Shown here piece after piece: positions 1 to 10,600 of a stretch of 64,000 nucleotides of DNA (its first letter is position 1; the number at the start of each line of letters is the position of its first letter). Location of the stretch: contig OY744464.1 in NCBI GenBank assembly GCA_963556145.1, positions 5,766,001-5,830,000 of the forward strand, given 5' to 3'. This DNA comes from Hygrocybe punicea (lineage: Eukaryota > Basidiomycota > Agaricomycetes > Agaricales > Hygrophoraceae). Below the pieces are notes generated by a model. It was given only the letters and a program-made list of their open reading frames with translations, made no database searches and had not been told where the DNA came from. Position numbers and translations under genes: made by a program.

Positions 1-500
1 TGTCGTTTGCGTTGCCACGTCGTTGGCGTTGCCATGGGCCGCTTGACTGCTGCCACCATCTTCGCATACACGTTGGCCCGCGTTTCGACGCCATTAGGCC
101 GCGGGCTTGCACTTGCGACTTCTTGGCAGCGGCGTCGTGGCTTTGAGCTGGTGTTGGTGCCCGATTGGCTGGGCATTGGTGCCAGCATTGTGGGATCGCG
201 GTCTGGGACGCGTTTAGACGCGTCCTCTTGCGGGCGTGGGGTTTTGGGTTGGGGTTTTCGTGGTGGTATGGTAATTCAATATTATCTAAGAAAAGATAGT
301 CAGTTTAATGTCAAATACAAAAGAAATGTACCTGAGGGCACGTAGCCCTGTTGTTGTCACCAACCCGTCGAAAACCGTGGTGTCGTGGGTACGGGTCACG
401 GTTTGGTTGCGGGTGCCAAATTTGGCAACCGTACCCGTACCCGTGCCACCCGTGACCTAAAAACCGCGGGTAAACCCGTACCCGTGGTCAACCTTAATTG
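1..500. repeat. GC-rich repeat DNA with ACCCGTACCC-type motifs
   Basis: No gene is supported here. From about 366 to 500 the sequence is a run of variants of ACCCGTACCC and GTGGGTACGGG on both strands. The same motif family occurs at 34126-34260 and 34980-35093, inside a hAT element with proven ends. This is probably the subterminal part of a related element, but I see no terminal inverted repeat or target duplication. The open frame covering bases 7-345 has no recognisable domain. Confidence 0.45.
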
Positions 501-705
501 AACCTGTTGATTAGATGGGCAGCTTGGCAGAGGTCTTCAGCCGTATTCGTCATGACACATTTCCCACGATCCCGGATCATGATACACGGTGGCAGAAAGT
601 TCCGGGTTTGGAAAGTCTGAGTCTGAGTCCACGTCTGAGTCCACAGCCGAGTGCCGGAATGCAGTCACGTGTACGCGTCAACAACCCCAACGCATCAACA
701 CAATG

Positions 706-895
706 AGCTCAACAGTCAACCACAACATCGCGCTGCCTCGTTGTCTCTCACTCACCACCCCACCCCGTTGTCTCACCACCCCCCTGCCCTGTTGTCTCGC
801 CCAACATCAACACAGCACATTCTCAAGCTCAACAGTCAACCACAACATTGCGCTGCCCCATTGTCTCACGCCCACCCTGCCCTGTTGCTTCGCCG
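706..895. repeat. Two-copy tandem repeat, unit about 120 bp
   Basis: The string AGCTCAACAGTCAACCACAA starts near 706 and again near 826. Each copy is followed by related text rich in GTTGTCTC. The overlapping short open frames here come from the repeat. The rest of 500-1074 holds nothing else I recognise, apart from a 27-base string near 612-638 (from GGAAAGTCTGAGTC) that recurs inverted near 5250-5276. Confidence 0.5.
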
Positions 896-1074
896 TGTGA
901 GGCTATCATTTGGTGCATCATGATCATGTACCCAGCGGTGAGTGCATCAACATCTCCACTACACCTGAACCTGACCGTTGTGCCACATAGACACCGGCTC
1001 ACTGTATCTACACCATGCTAGTCCATGCCTTTCACTTTTACAAGACCACACTACTGTATCTTTGCCTGAAAATC

Positions 1075-1543
1075 ATGTCGGATGAAGAAGGGGTACCCTG
1101 TGCAACGTGCCGCCACTTTATTCCCTATCGAGTGGTGAAATCGAACAAGAATGGCAACGCCGGGCGAAAGATGGCTATTGTAAGTTGAGTTTATCAGACC
1201 AGCGTGCTTGCTAGCTAACCAGGCCAAGTGTAAGGCATTTAATCAGGAGACGCAGGAGCAATGCCATTTCTTTCGAACGCAACATGGTTCTTGTTCAAGT
1301 GCTTCCCGCTCTCCTTCCCTTCCAACACCAAGCCAGCTTATGCTTCCTCCTGCCCCGCCGCAACCACCACCTTTGCTTCTATCTCAGGCTGTAATCCTGC
1401 AGAAAGAATTCTGCCCAGCTACAGGTTGCAAATCCTCCAGGATCCGGGCTGATTGCCGCCGCCGCTACTGCAAGACCCATTGCCGAGCTGCTGGTGGTTG
1501 CCTCAGCCCACCTCATTTTGTGTACTGGAGCGGCCCAGCATGA
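1075..1543 (+). CDS. Small cysteine/histidine-rich protein, probably 3'-truncated transposon gene
   Basis: Two exons are visible: 1075-1179 and 1223-1543. They are joined by a canonical intron (GTAAGT...CCAG) that keeps frame and gives 141 residues. The N-terminus has a CATC pair (PCATCRHF). The C-terminus has a cysteine cluster with CRRRYCKTHCRAAGGC, a pattern I know from uncharacterised agaricomycete proteins that often sit near transposases; I cannot name a function. The stop lies 8 bp from the truncated end of the oppositely oriented CxC gene (1551), so the two partial genes meet tail to tail and this one is probably cut short. It may be a relic. Confidence 0.45.
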
Positions 1544-2247
1544 GACACTTACCACAACCGTTGAAACCGCCTCGGCACCATAAAATGTCTCACGTGTAAG
1601 AATGATTCCACATGGGCAAACAATAATCTGCTCATTGTGTGTTCTCTTTCGAGTGAACTGGGCACGAATCTTCTTCGCCTTCGAGGGATTTGAGGCTGAC
1701 TGGTCATTGCTGTCAATGATAACCCGGCCATGAGTGTCAAGTTGAAAGTCCTGGTCGACAGCATCATCTGCTACAGATGACAGGTCAACATCAAGGGAAA
1801 TAGCATCATTGGGATGGGCTATCTGAGCTCGTTTCAGCCGCTCCTTCAACTGGAACTGGGCCTGTCCCCGCTCAGTGTGAATCCTCTCAATCTCTTGGTG
1901 CACTGGATTGTTACAGGTCTGTTTGTTGGCAGTAACAGGATTTCCACATCCAACAATTGCACAGACTGAGTGCAGATAGTAATGGTCCATGCAGTAGTGG
2001 TCATGGTTGCTGGAGAGGGGCATGTGACAGTTGTGGATTCCGCAACAGGGATGGCCAATCGTTATGCTGTCTGTTACCACTGCCGATACAGCCTGGGCAA
2101 CTGGAGTGCTTTGTGTTGAAACAAGGCACAGCAGATGAAGCTGGAACCACCATACCTCGTCCATCAGCCCCTGCATAAGTTCTAACACACTTCTTACAAC
2201 AGTGGCGAATCTCGGGTTGACAACACAGTTGCATATGAGCATTCCGT

Positions 2248-2405
2248 TGGAGTGGTACCGAGGTACCACTCCGGGGGCTCACGCAGGACTCGAGGGAAAG
2301 GTCGACTGGATAGGAAGGATGGACTGACTACTACATCTGGAAGGCTACTAACTAGGTCAAACCGTGGGAACCTGATCACGTGACTGACCAGGCACAACTA
2401 CTACA
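2248..2405. repeat. 5' LTR of element A
   Basis: 158 bp, TG...CA. It opens with a perfect hairpin: GGAGTGGTACC (2249-2259), GA, then GGTACCACTCC (2262-2272). Sixteen bases after the LTR is a second hairpin (2422-2443). Confidence 0.85.
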
Positions 2406-2421
2406 AGTGCCCCTCCTCCTC

Positions 2422-2443
2422 ATGGTGACGTCCTCGTCACCAT
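2422..2443. promoter_or_regulatory. Conserved hairpin just inside the 5' LTR
   Basis: ATGGTGACG (2422-2430), loop TCCT, CGTCACCAT (2435-2443). The related element has TGGCGACG-CCCT-CGTCGCCA at 31016-31035, and a third copy with ACGACG-CCCT-CGTCGC lies at 32575-32590. Paired bases change together, so the stem rather than the sequence is conserved. Its place, where a primer-binding site would be expected, suggests a role in priming or packaging; that is inference. Confidence 0.6.
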
Positions 2444-4085
2444 ACCGCTACTAAAAGAAAACAAAAAGCAAAACAAAACTGACCAAGAAAAAAACTCTCC
2501 AGTCACGACTCCCAGTCCCTCACGATGCCCCGGGCCTTACACGTGAGGCGGGACCGTATCGTCCTCCAAGATCGTTGGGGGTGGTAGATGACCAAACTGT
2601 AACTCTGCTCTGCTCCTCCATCCTCGAATGCCTCTGGGACTCACATCGCAGGGTAGGATAAAAACGTTCAAAACCATAAGTTCTTGTAGCCCAGGGTGTG
2701 AGTTCTTGTGATCCGAAAATAGACTGGGTGGTTCGTGCGAAAGTAAATAGGTACGGTGCTGTCGAGCAGTGATGGTTCGTAGATAGGTCGAATATCCAAT
2801 AAATGTCGAGGGTGGGGAAAGGGGATAGGACGGGACAAGGTACGGTGTAAACGGGGGAAAGGGAAAGCATACGGGTGCATTGGGCCATGCGGTGGCATCG
2901 GGGATTCTCGATATGAGGGGACTAGCGCTGGGGTGCTAAGTGGTCGCGGCGGTGACTCGTTTGGGTCCCTACGGGTCGGGGAAGTCGCCAGGGTCGAGAA
3001 CGAGGTTGCGGGGAGCTGAACGAGGGCTCGAGGAGCCGGGTATGGTGCAAGAATCCGGCCGAGAGATGGTGACGTGGCGGAACGCGGTGGGGGTCTGGGA
3101 ACGGTGGGCACGGTGGTATTGGATCGAGGTGGGGTGCTCCGGGATGGTGAACGAGTGGGCCGCGAGCTTCGTGAGTCGATCCGGGGCTGGGTATGTTGGC
3201 AGAATGGGGCCGCGCGATGGTGACGTGGCGCCTGGCCCAGGTGTCTGGAAACGACGGCGGGGGCTCGTTTGGCGCAATGGAGGGGGATGGGGGGTCCTGG
3301 CCGGTGGAACGAGGGCACGGGAGGTCGAATGGGTCCGTGTGAGGCTGGGGTACACGAAAGAACGGGGGGGCGCGACGGATCCGTGGTGTGACCAAAAACG
3401 GCGGTGGGGGCTCGTTCGGGGCGTTAGCGAGACGCAGGGTGCTCTGGGGGGTGGGCCGCGAGATTGGTGAGCTGGTCTGGGGCCGGTTGTGCTGGCAGAA
3501 CGGGGCCGCGCGATGGTGACGTGGCGCGTGGCTCGGGTGTCCGAAAACGACGGTGGGGGTTCGTTTGGCACAATGGAGGGGAACGGGGGGTCCTGGCCGG
3601 TGGGACGAGTGTGCGGGGAGTCGAATGGGTCCGTGTAGGGGTGGGGGTGACGAGAAACGGGGGGTCTAACAATGGTGACGTGGCAGATCCATGGGGCGAC
3701 CAAAAGGTGCGGGGCGGTTCGTTTGAGACGACGAGGCGCGACGGGGGGTTCTGGCAGATGAGCCAAGGGTGCGGGGAGTCGAACGCGTGCATTTTGGGTC
3801 CGGGGTGCATGAAAAAAACGGGGTCCGCGCGGCGGCGATGCGATTTTCGTTGGGTTGTCCAAAACTCGCAGTAGCGGGCCATGTGGGATCCTGATGGGGA
3901 ACGCGGGGCTCCGGAACGTCGAACGAAGTTGCGGGGGGTCGTGTGGACATAGCTGGGTCTAGGGAAAGTGAAAATTTGGGGGGTGGTGAGGCCGGAAAAA
4001 GTTGTCTCGCGAGAAAAAATGTAAGAAGTGGGAAAACCATGAGAAAAAGAGAAGCGTGGGTCGAAGAACACTCTCATCACCACGT

Positions 4086-4243
4086 TGGAGTGGTACCGAG
4101 GTACCACTCCGGGGGCTCACGCAGGACTCGAGGGAAAGGTCGACTGGATAGGAAGGATGGACTGACTACTACATCTGGAAGGCTACTAACTAGGTCAAAC
4201 CGTGGGAACCTGATCACGTGACTGACCAGGCACAACTACTACA
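4086..4243. repeat. 3' LTR of element A
   Basis: 158 bp, identical to 2248-2405 as far as I can align by eye, followed by the CCGT duplication. Confidence 0.85.
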
Positions 4244-5540
4244 CCGTTCATGCATGGCCCTGCGGAAACGGTCCTTCTGATTACCGGTATGTGGAACGAC
4301 AAGTGTTGAGTGACGTAACTGATGATCCTCTAACAGCGACAGAAGTAGAAACCCAGTGTAGACATGATCTGCCTTTAGGGTAAAACTGAATGGCCAGCCT
4401 TCAGGCGGATCACTAGTGTTGGAGAGTGCGAGGTGGTATGACCTGGCACAATTTGTAGCTGACTTCCAGGCGATGTTCATGTCGGTACGCCAAAGCCGGA
4501 TCACCCGGCACTCCACGAACTGATGTTCTCCAACCTGGAGAATGTCCAGGGCATCATCGTAGTAGATACGCTGACCACCTTTCACATAATAATCATGATG
4601 GTAGTTGGTTTGGCACGCTACAAAATATATTCACCATTGTTTCTCAGAGGGTGTCTATAAAACTCACCTTCGCAGTACAGATGGACTACCCACACAGGGA
4701 GGACGCCTCAATCAAGTGTGTACAGCACAGCTTGCCGTTTTTCAGCCTTGTGAAGCCTCAATCCCTTCCTCTTTCGATCGCAATCGACATTGGTGCAATA
4801 ATGTTGTGGTGGATACAGGGTCTGTGACGAAGCTAACACACAGACCATTTCACAAGTTAGTTCCATGCACACACGAAGCATATATCAAACTCACGGAAGC
4901 CAAGGCAATGGCCATACTCTCGAAACTTCACCTCCATTCCAGCTGAACCAGACAATGCTACCCCTGGTTGTAGCCAAACCACCTCCTTCATAACCTGCCA
5001 GCAAACAGAAACAAGAGCCACAGATAGCCTGCAAACGTGACTCAGGAAAAGGGTTACTGATGGTGGAAGTATAGCGGGTGGATCTTGTGCTCTGTGTCCT
5101 GCCAGCTGAGCTAATAAGATGTCGTCTCGTAACTGCCTAGCGTATATGTAGAAATCAAACAGCCGGGTGAGTGAATCACCATCAATAGCCTCAGGGTTGT
5201 GATAGAGCAATGCAAGCAGCGGCAGTAACATTGGGGATATCTGCAGACCGAGACGTGGACTCAGACTCAGACTTTCCAATACCGGAATGTCCTCCACGGT
5301 TGGAAACTGGTTTCCGGAGCATCCTCAGAGTTTAAGTACTGGACTGTCCACATGACACTGGATGGAGATTGAGCTCTAGGAGACGAATTCTCGGTTGAAG
5401 GGCTAGATAAGCCAGATTGTGCACTGGATTGTGCACTGGATTGTACGCCAGTCCCCAAGTGTTTCAGTCCAAGTTCTGTTCCTGGTATCATGGCGGATGC
5501 TAAGAGTGCCGGTCATGAGAATAAGAGATAGGGCACAAAA

Positions 5541-5951
5541 TTAAGATGAACTATTTAGCTTTGCGATGAACCTGAAGACAAGCCTGACTGTTACTTCATC
5601 CTCGTTTCTAGCCACCCTCCATTCATCCTTGTTGATGCCCCTTTCGAGGTAACCCCAAACTCCGAGTGCGCAGACCATTGCATGCATGTAAAATCCGACT
5701 TTATTGCTCCCATACGACAAAAGGAACTTCACTTTCCCCTCTGAGAAGGTCAAATAGGGCTGCCAGACGGGCTCCTCTTCATCAGAGCTGAAATGAACAA
5801 GAATTGATACCTCTCCAAAGTTGGACGCTGCTTTGAAAAAGTCGGGCTGGTTTGCCATTATGGCAGTTACTATTATAGGAGTAGAAGTGCTATAGGGGGG
5901 AAACTGATGTAACTGAGTTTGAAAAATATAATCATATGTACTCCTCTCCAA
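5541..5951 (-). CDS. Hypothetical protein, about 105-136 residues
   Basis: An uninterrupted minus-strand frame ends at 5541. The first methionine gives 136 residues. A second (MANQPDFFKAASNFGE...) gives about 105 and looks the more natural start, since the upstream part is untypical. The protein is mixed alpha/beta in composition, with an acidic patch (SSDEEEP) and no signal peptide, membrane segment or recognisable motif. It lies about 50 bp upstream of the broken CxC gene, in transposon-rich surroundings, so it may be a relic or a chance frame. Confidence 0.25.
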   Translation of the reverse strand: MERSTYDYIFQTQLHQFPPYSTSTPIIVTAIMANQPDFFKAASNFGEVSILVHFSSDEEEPVWQPYLTFSEGKVKFLLSYGSNKVGFYMHAMVCALGVWGYLERGINKDEWRVARNEDEVTVRLVFRFIAKLNSSS

Positions 5952-5976
5952 TGGAAGTTCAATGACAAACTGAAAT

Positions 5977-7670
5977 CTAATGCTCTACAAGACAAACAAT
6001 CTTGGTGGGTGTGGTATGCTGGACAGATTTTACAAGGTCATAGATCACGGTAAATGTTTCTAAGGCCGACTTTTTACTGGGAATCACGGTCGACGTTCTC
6101 CGCCACTGCAGCCAGTTGTGCGACCCAAGTGGCGGCACCATGCTTGCCCTTCCGAATTTAAAACCATATGCATCCAAATGAACATCCAGAGCATAACTGC
6201 TACCATTATGCCTACCAGAACGCGTGTCACCACGAACGCATGAGAGAAGCACGCAAAAAAGAAGGCAGCAAGAAAATAAATAACCCTTTCACAAAGCGCG
6301 TCAAAGAGATATTGCAGCTGGAAGTATTTTGGACGCCTACCCCCACTGAAGACATGCATAGGGAAGAGAGTACAGGATTGCGACTCTTTCCAAACCAAAC
6401 TTTGGATGGCGTACGTTGCTCAGCCACTGTTCCTACATTCGGAAATGGGTCTCATGAGTCTACCGGCGACAAGTTAAAAACATACCACATGTTTGGCCCT
6501 TTCTGGATGTCTAGTTGCACGACCATGGCAGAGCAGAAGCATTCCACCAATAATACTTCCAGAGCAGACTGTTACCGAACAATAACAGAAAGCCTGGGCA
6601 AAAAAAACATCAACAGCGGGTAGCGAGAGAAACGCAAGGTTGGTAGTCAGCAAAACGGTGCTCTAGATGAGATGTAGTGACTTTGAGAAAGATATTCGCC
6701 GTCGAGGATAACGTACTTGAAGAATAATTTCTTTCCACTCCGTGCCCATGTTGTCAATGCTATTGTTTCCAGGCTTGGCAGGTACGTAGGAGGTGAAGAC
6801 AAGAGAAGCATTGAAAAAACTCTGAAGAGGAGACTACCTGATGGACCATCGTCATCGGAACGCTGCACGCCTGAAGAATGTTGAGTGTTGAACAACTTGA
6901 GCAAGTGGGCCGGCATGATGCGACTGCGGTCTTGTGTTGCTTGGAAAGGCCCATTAAATGCTGTGCGACACGCTGAGGGCACGAAATATGCGCATGGTTT
7001 GGGAAAAAGGAACTCACGTCGGCTTCTCCCGCCTGGCGCCAAGTTGCAACATGGTGGTATTATTGTAATAATAACTATATAGCGGTCTGGTGCGTCAGCT
7101 ATTGGGCCTATGTCCCAAGTCTGTGGAGACGGAGTGAAAATCAAGTTGAAAAAGAGGAGAGAGGAGAGAGAAAGAGGGAGGGTATCCTAGACTTACCTGG
7201 CTACCAGTTGCAACTCTTTCTGCTGTAAAACCGGGTGAAACTATTCAGAAAGCGTGTGAACAACCTGGATGGCCCATGTCCTTTTTCGGAATCAAGTCCT
7301 TAGTCTCGAAAAGGCAGAGCTCTTTTTGGACTAAGGACCCAGCCAATCAAAATCAAGATGACACATCTTTCCGCGTTTTCGTCACAATCACGTTGTTATG
7401 TCATGTCGTCGTTGATCGCGAGTTTGCTGGATTCATTACCTGGGACGTCTCTGGCAGCACGACTCATTCCTGGCAACATCGCGTCTTACAGTTCAGTCTC
7501 ACAACAATCCAACAGCCGGCAATTTCAGCAACTTAAATCTTGGTGGCACCCATGGAGTGATTCAGGTTCAGCGGAAGGGATTGCAATGACGATAAAAGGT
7601 ATGTTAGCATTGTTTTACTTTCAATATACAGTCTCTGACTACTACGAGTTACAAAACAAATCTGTTAGAA
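5977..7670. other. Intergenic stretch without a supported gene
   Basis: Several short frames occur on both strands, but none has a recognisable motif or a convincing intron structure. A purine-rich run (AGAGGAGAGAGG type) sits near 7153-7180. A palindromic pair GTCCTTAGTC (7296-7305) / GACTAAGGAC (7329-7338) lies about 330 bp beyond the 3' end of the transposase-like gene, and a matching pair lies beyond its 5' end. Confidence 0.4.
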
Positions 7671-10600
7671 TCATGTCGGTCCCATTTCCGCAAGCCGCCG
7701 TTTAACTTCTTTTTCAGATATTCGGACCTTTTCTCCAGGCTTCAACTGAGGATGGTCACAGCTGCAACTATCACGACATCCACGGCCTGCGCACACAAAC
7801 CGCTTTGGGCAGAGGGCCTTCACACAGCGTGCGCATCGGTCCCCTTTCCTTCTGTCAACACCAGCACTCTCCCCAGCGGCCAGGAGCACAAACAAGCGAC
7901 GTGACGGTGATTCACCGGGTCCATCGAGATTCAGCACAGTTTGTGTGTTAGGCGGTGGTTGCATGTGCTGAGTTGCATGTGGCCGGTTTTCGAGCGGTGC
8001 GTTTTCTGGCTGCTGGGTTTCCGTTGGCATGGAAAGAGCAAGTTGTTCGGCTAGGTGAGGTATGGGAATAGAACTGTTTTCTGACGCTACTTGAATGTAG
8101 AGGGTGCCCGGCTGCTCGTGTGCAGGCCGTGGGTTGATGTGAGAATCAAATGTCAATGATTGATTGAGCGACATAAAATCTTGACGACGGTGAGGAAAAA
8201 ACATTTAATAGATCAATATAAAATCTCACCTTCTTCTCCGTAGCAATTGTCCTTCAGTCCAGCCGGTATCTCGGGAAGTATTGACGGTGGAAGTGTTGAC
8301 GTAGTGTTCTCATTTATTAATAGGTCACGGAACGGCTTCAAGGATTCCGCATTACCTCCCATCAAGATTGTAGCACATTCAGACTTCCAGTTAAGTGTCC
8401 TTTTGTAGTGTCGTTCGAGTTGTGATGGAAGTTTATAGTACAACCGTTTGTTAGAATCTGTCTCCGTGCGACTTTGGTTGTCGACCGCAGAGTTCCAGGC
8501 AATTGTGAGCTGGTGGAAGTCAACAGTCTTGTATGCCTCATGCGGAGGGTAAGTCTTCTTTAAATTCCTCTTCTTGAATTGGCGGTCATTGATTTCTTTT
8601 TTGAATTTTGCATACTCAGCAAAAGTATGAACTGGCGTGATAGGGAAGAGAGTGCGCTGACGAAGTTGTAGGTAGCGATATCGGTTCATCGGGGAGGTTG
8701 AGAGCCTCGTGAGAGTGTGGACAGGAACATCGTGATGATGTGGAATACCTGTAACACGTCGAATAGGTAATGCAGTAATGTTGTACTTTTCTGCCAGTTG
8801 TGTTGAAAGTGGAACAATGCCAAAAGTCTCTGAAGTAGCTATGCGAGTGACAAGAACAGGGGGAGCTGGGAATGAGGCTTTAACACCAAGCTCAGTAACA
8901 AGTTCAATGATTTCATCAGTGAGCCAGAGGTCAAAATGCCCATGATACTTTTGACCAGTCCGATTTCGATGGCCAACCTGAAAGAAAGCTATAAGAAATA
9001 GAGGGTGAATAAGTTAATACATACTGTCTTATTCCGACGTAATATCCAGTTCAGTAATAGAGACTCAGATAATTCTGGGGATGCCTGGAGTGATCCAAAT
9101 ATGCGACGGACTGCCATATGAACTCCTCCTTCAACAGAGTTTGTGCCACGAATTGTCCGATAAATGGGAAGACCATCTTTGTCAATGCCCATTTGATAGT
9201 AGAGTGGAATTCCAGGTGGGTCAGATAAATAGCCTAGCCGAGCTGTCTCAAGAAGACGTTGGGCCATGGACCAGGCCTCCTTGGAGAAGAAGAGTGCTGA
9301 ATGTCCTGTCAGAGTAGTACACAGTACATTTCGATAGCCATTGAACAGTTTTTCAAGCCGTGCGACAAGGATTCTGGGATTAGGGATTTCTCTTTGGATA
9401 TGGCGGTTGAGTGAAGATGCATTTGCTCGTACAGTGTAGTCCCAGTCAATATTCTTCAATTGAAGAACAGCTTTGACACGACGTACATCATCCTTGTCAC
9501 GGATAAAGATGGCTTCTGAAAAATCGTGAACAAACCGCCTATATGCACTATGCTTCTTTGCGAGAAGGCGCTCTAGACGATCCATAAAGTGAAAAGCATC
9601 ATCAAATACACGGGTTGGCAGTGTTAATGTTGTAGATGTCTCAGACTGCATTACAACATCCTTAAATGATATATGAGATATATTATTGAAGAAGAAAGAG
9701 GAAATAAATACCACATCATCTGCTGGTCCCTCATCATCAAGAGCATTGGCTGATTGGCCATCAGAAGGCTCAGGCTCGAAGTTGTCGTCGTCAGACTCTT
9801 CTCCTGTGTCAGTGGCAGGCGGAACAAGGCTGGAACCGGAACTCTCAGATTCAGATATTGAGAGTGTGAGTGGTTCAACCATATCAGCTGGTGTGGGAGA
9901 AATTGGGGCAGGAGATGCAAATGCACAAGCAAGTGATGCCTCAGATGTAGGGATAGACAGTGGAGATCTCTCGCTTCGTGTTCGTAGGGTTGAAGTTGTT
10001 ACAACTGCCAACTGTCCATGTGTGTAGATCCACTGAATACACTGAGAATGGATGGCATGAACATATCCTGGGACCAAAATGTGAGTGAGTTTGATGAGAG
10101 AGCGAGAAGCAGTGATATTGATTTTCCGAAGTGAACCAGCATCATCGTTCACTGCCTGTATGGATCCATCGTGAGGCCAGACAAGGATGGCTTCAGCCAC
10201 TGGCTTGTTGCTGTGGCAGAGAGTGACAGGAAGATTGTTGCAATTTTTCTGGTATGGTGCAAGAGGAAGTCCTACAGATTCCTGTTGGCCAAGGGAGAGA
10301 TAAACTTGCCAGATAGCCTCTATGTGGTGATGAAGTTGGGTTGTGTACTCTGAGTTCCAATAACCAGACGGGGGAAACACTGGAGGCACAAAGGACTTTT
10401 CAAGAACTGCTCCAACCAGGGTCTGAAGAGGTGCAGATCCATGAGAGACAAGACCCTTCAGCTTTGCATATTGGCCAAGCTCAATGTGGGATGAGTTTGA
10501 CTTCATTGCAGCCCGCTGGATCTCTATGTTGCCATATATGTTTGCAACATCAAGGAGAAGTTGTTGAACGTGACACCCCAATTTAAGAATTGACGTATTG

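Larger units (their letters stand above)
2248..4243. mobile_element. Non-autonomous LTR element A (1,996 bp, TRIM-like)
   Basis: Two direct 158-bp terminal repeats (2248-2405 and 4086-4243) appear identical base for base. They start TGGAG and end CTACA, flanked by the 4-bp duplication CCGT (2244-2247 and 4244-4247). The interior encodes no gag, protease, reverse transcriptase or integrase. It is GC-rich and built of degenerate repeats containing GGTGACGTGGC and GGGGGCTCGTTTGG, which produce long proline-rich frames of no evident meaning. Identical LTRs imply a recent insertion. It disrupts the CxC gene. Related to the element at 30862-34121. Confidence 0.85.
1551..5491 (-). pseudogene. CxC5/CxC6-type KDZ-transposon-associated gene, broken
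   Basis: Read on the minus strand from about 5475, segments match the cysteine-cluster proteins that accompany KDZ transposases. An N-terminal helical part (LPPSVTLFLSHVCRL, about 5050) is followed by a CxC5-like part (YPPQHYCTNVDCDRKR, then VHLYCE near 4670). Next comes a block with GGQRIYYDDAL, VGEHQFVE and LLSLLEDH (4585-4248), then the CxC6-like block with TIGHPCCGIHNCHMPL, GCGNPVT and RTHNEQIIVCPCGI (2243-1551). The 1,996-bp LTR element at 2248-4243 sits inside the coding sequence. Removing it with one copy of the 4-bp duplication restores frame (HER-NAHMQLC). An in-frame TGA follows LYTLD near 4709, frame shifts occur near 4850, and the 3' end is missing after about 1551, so the gene is dead. 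The KDZ transposase itself is not in the window. Confidence 0.75.

Noticed and set aside
2668..4107. Long proline- and arginine-rich open frames in both strands
   Set aside because: They lie inside element A, arise from GC-rich imperfect repeats, overlap in several frames and recur in element B with different reading.
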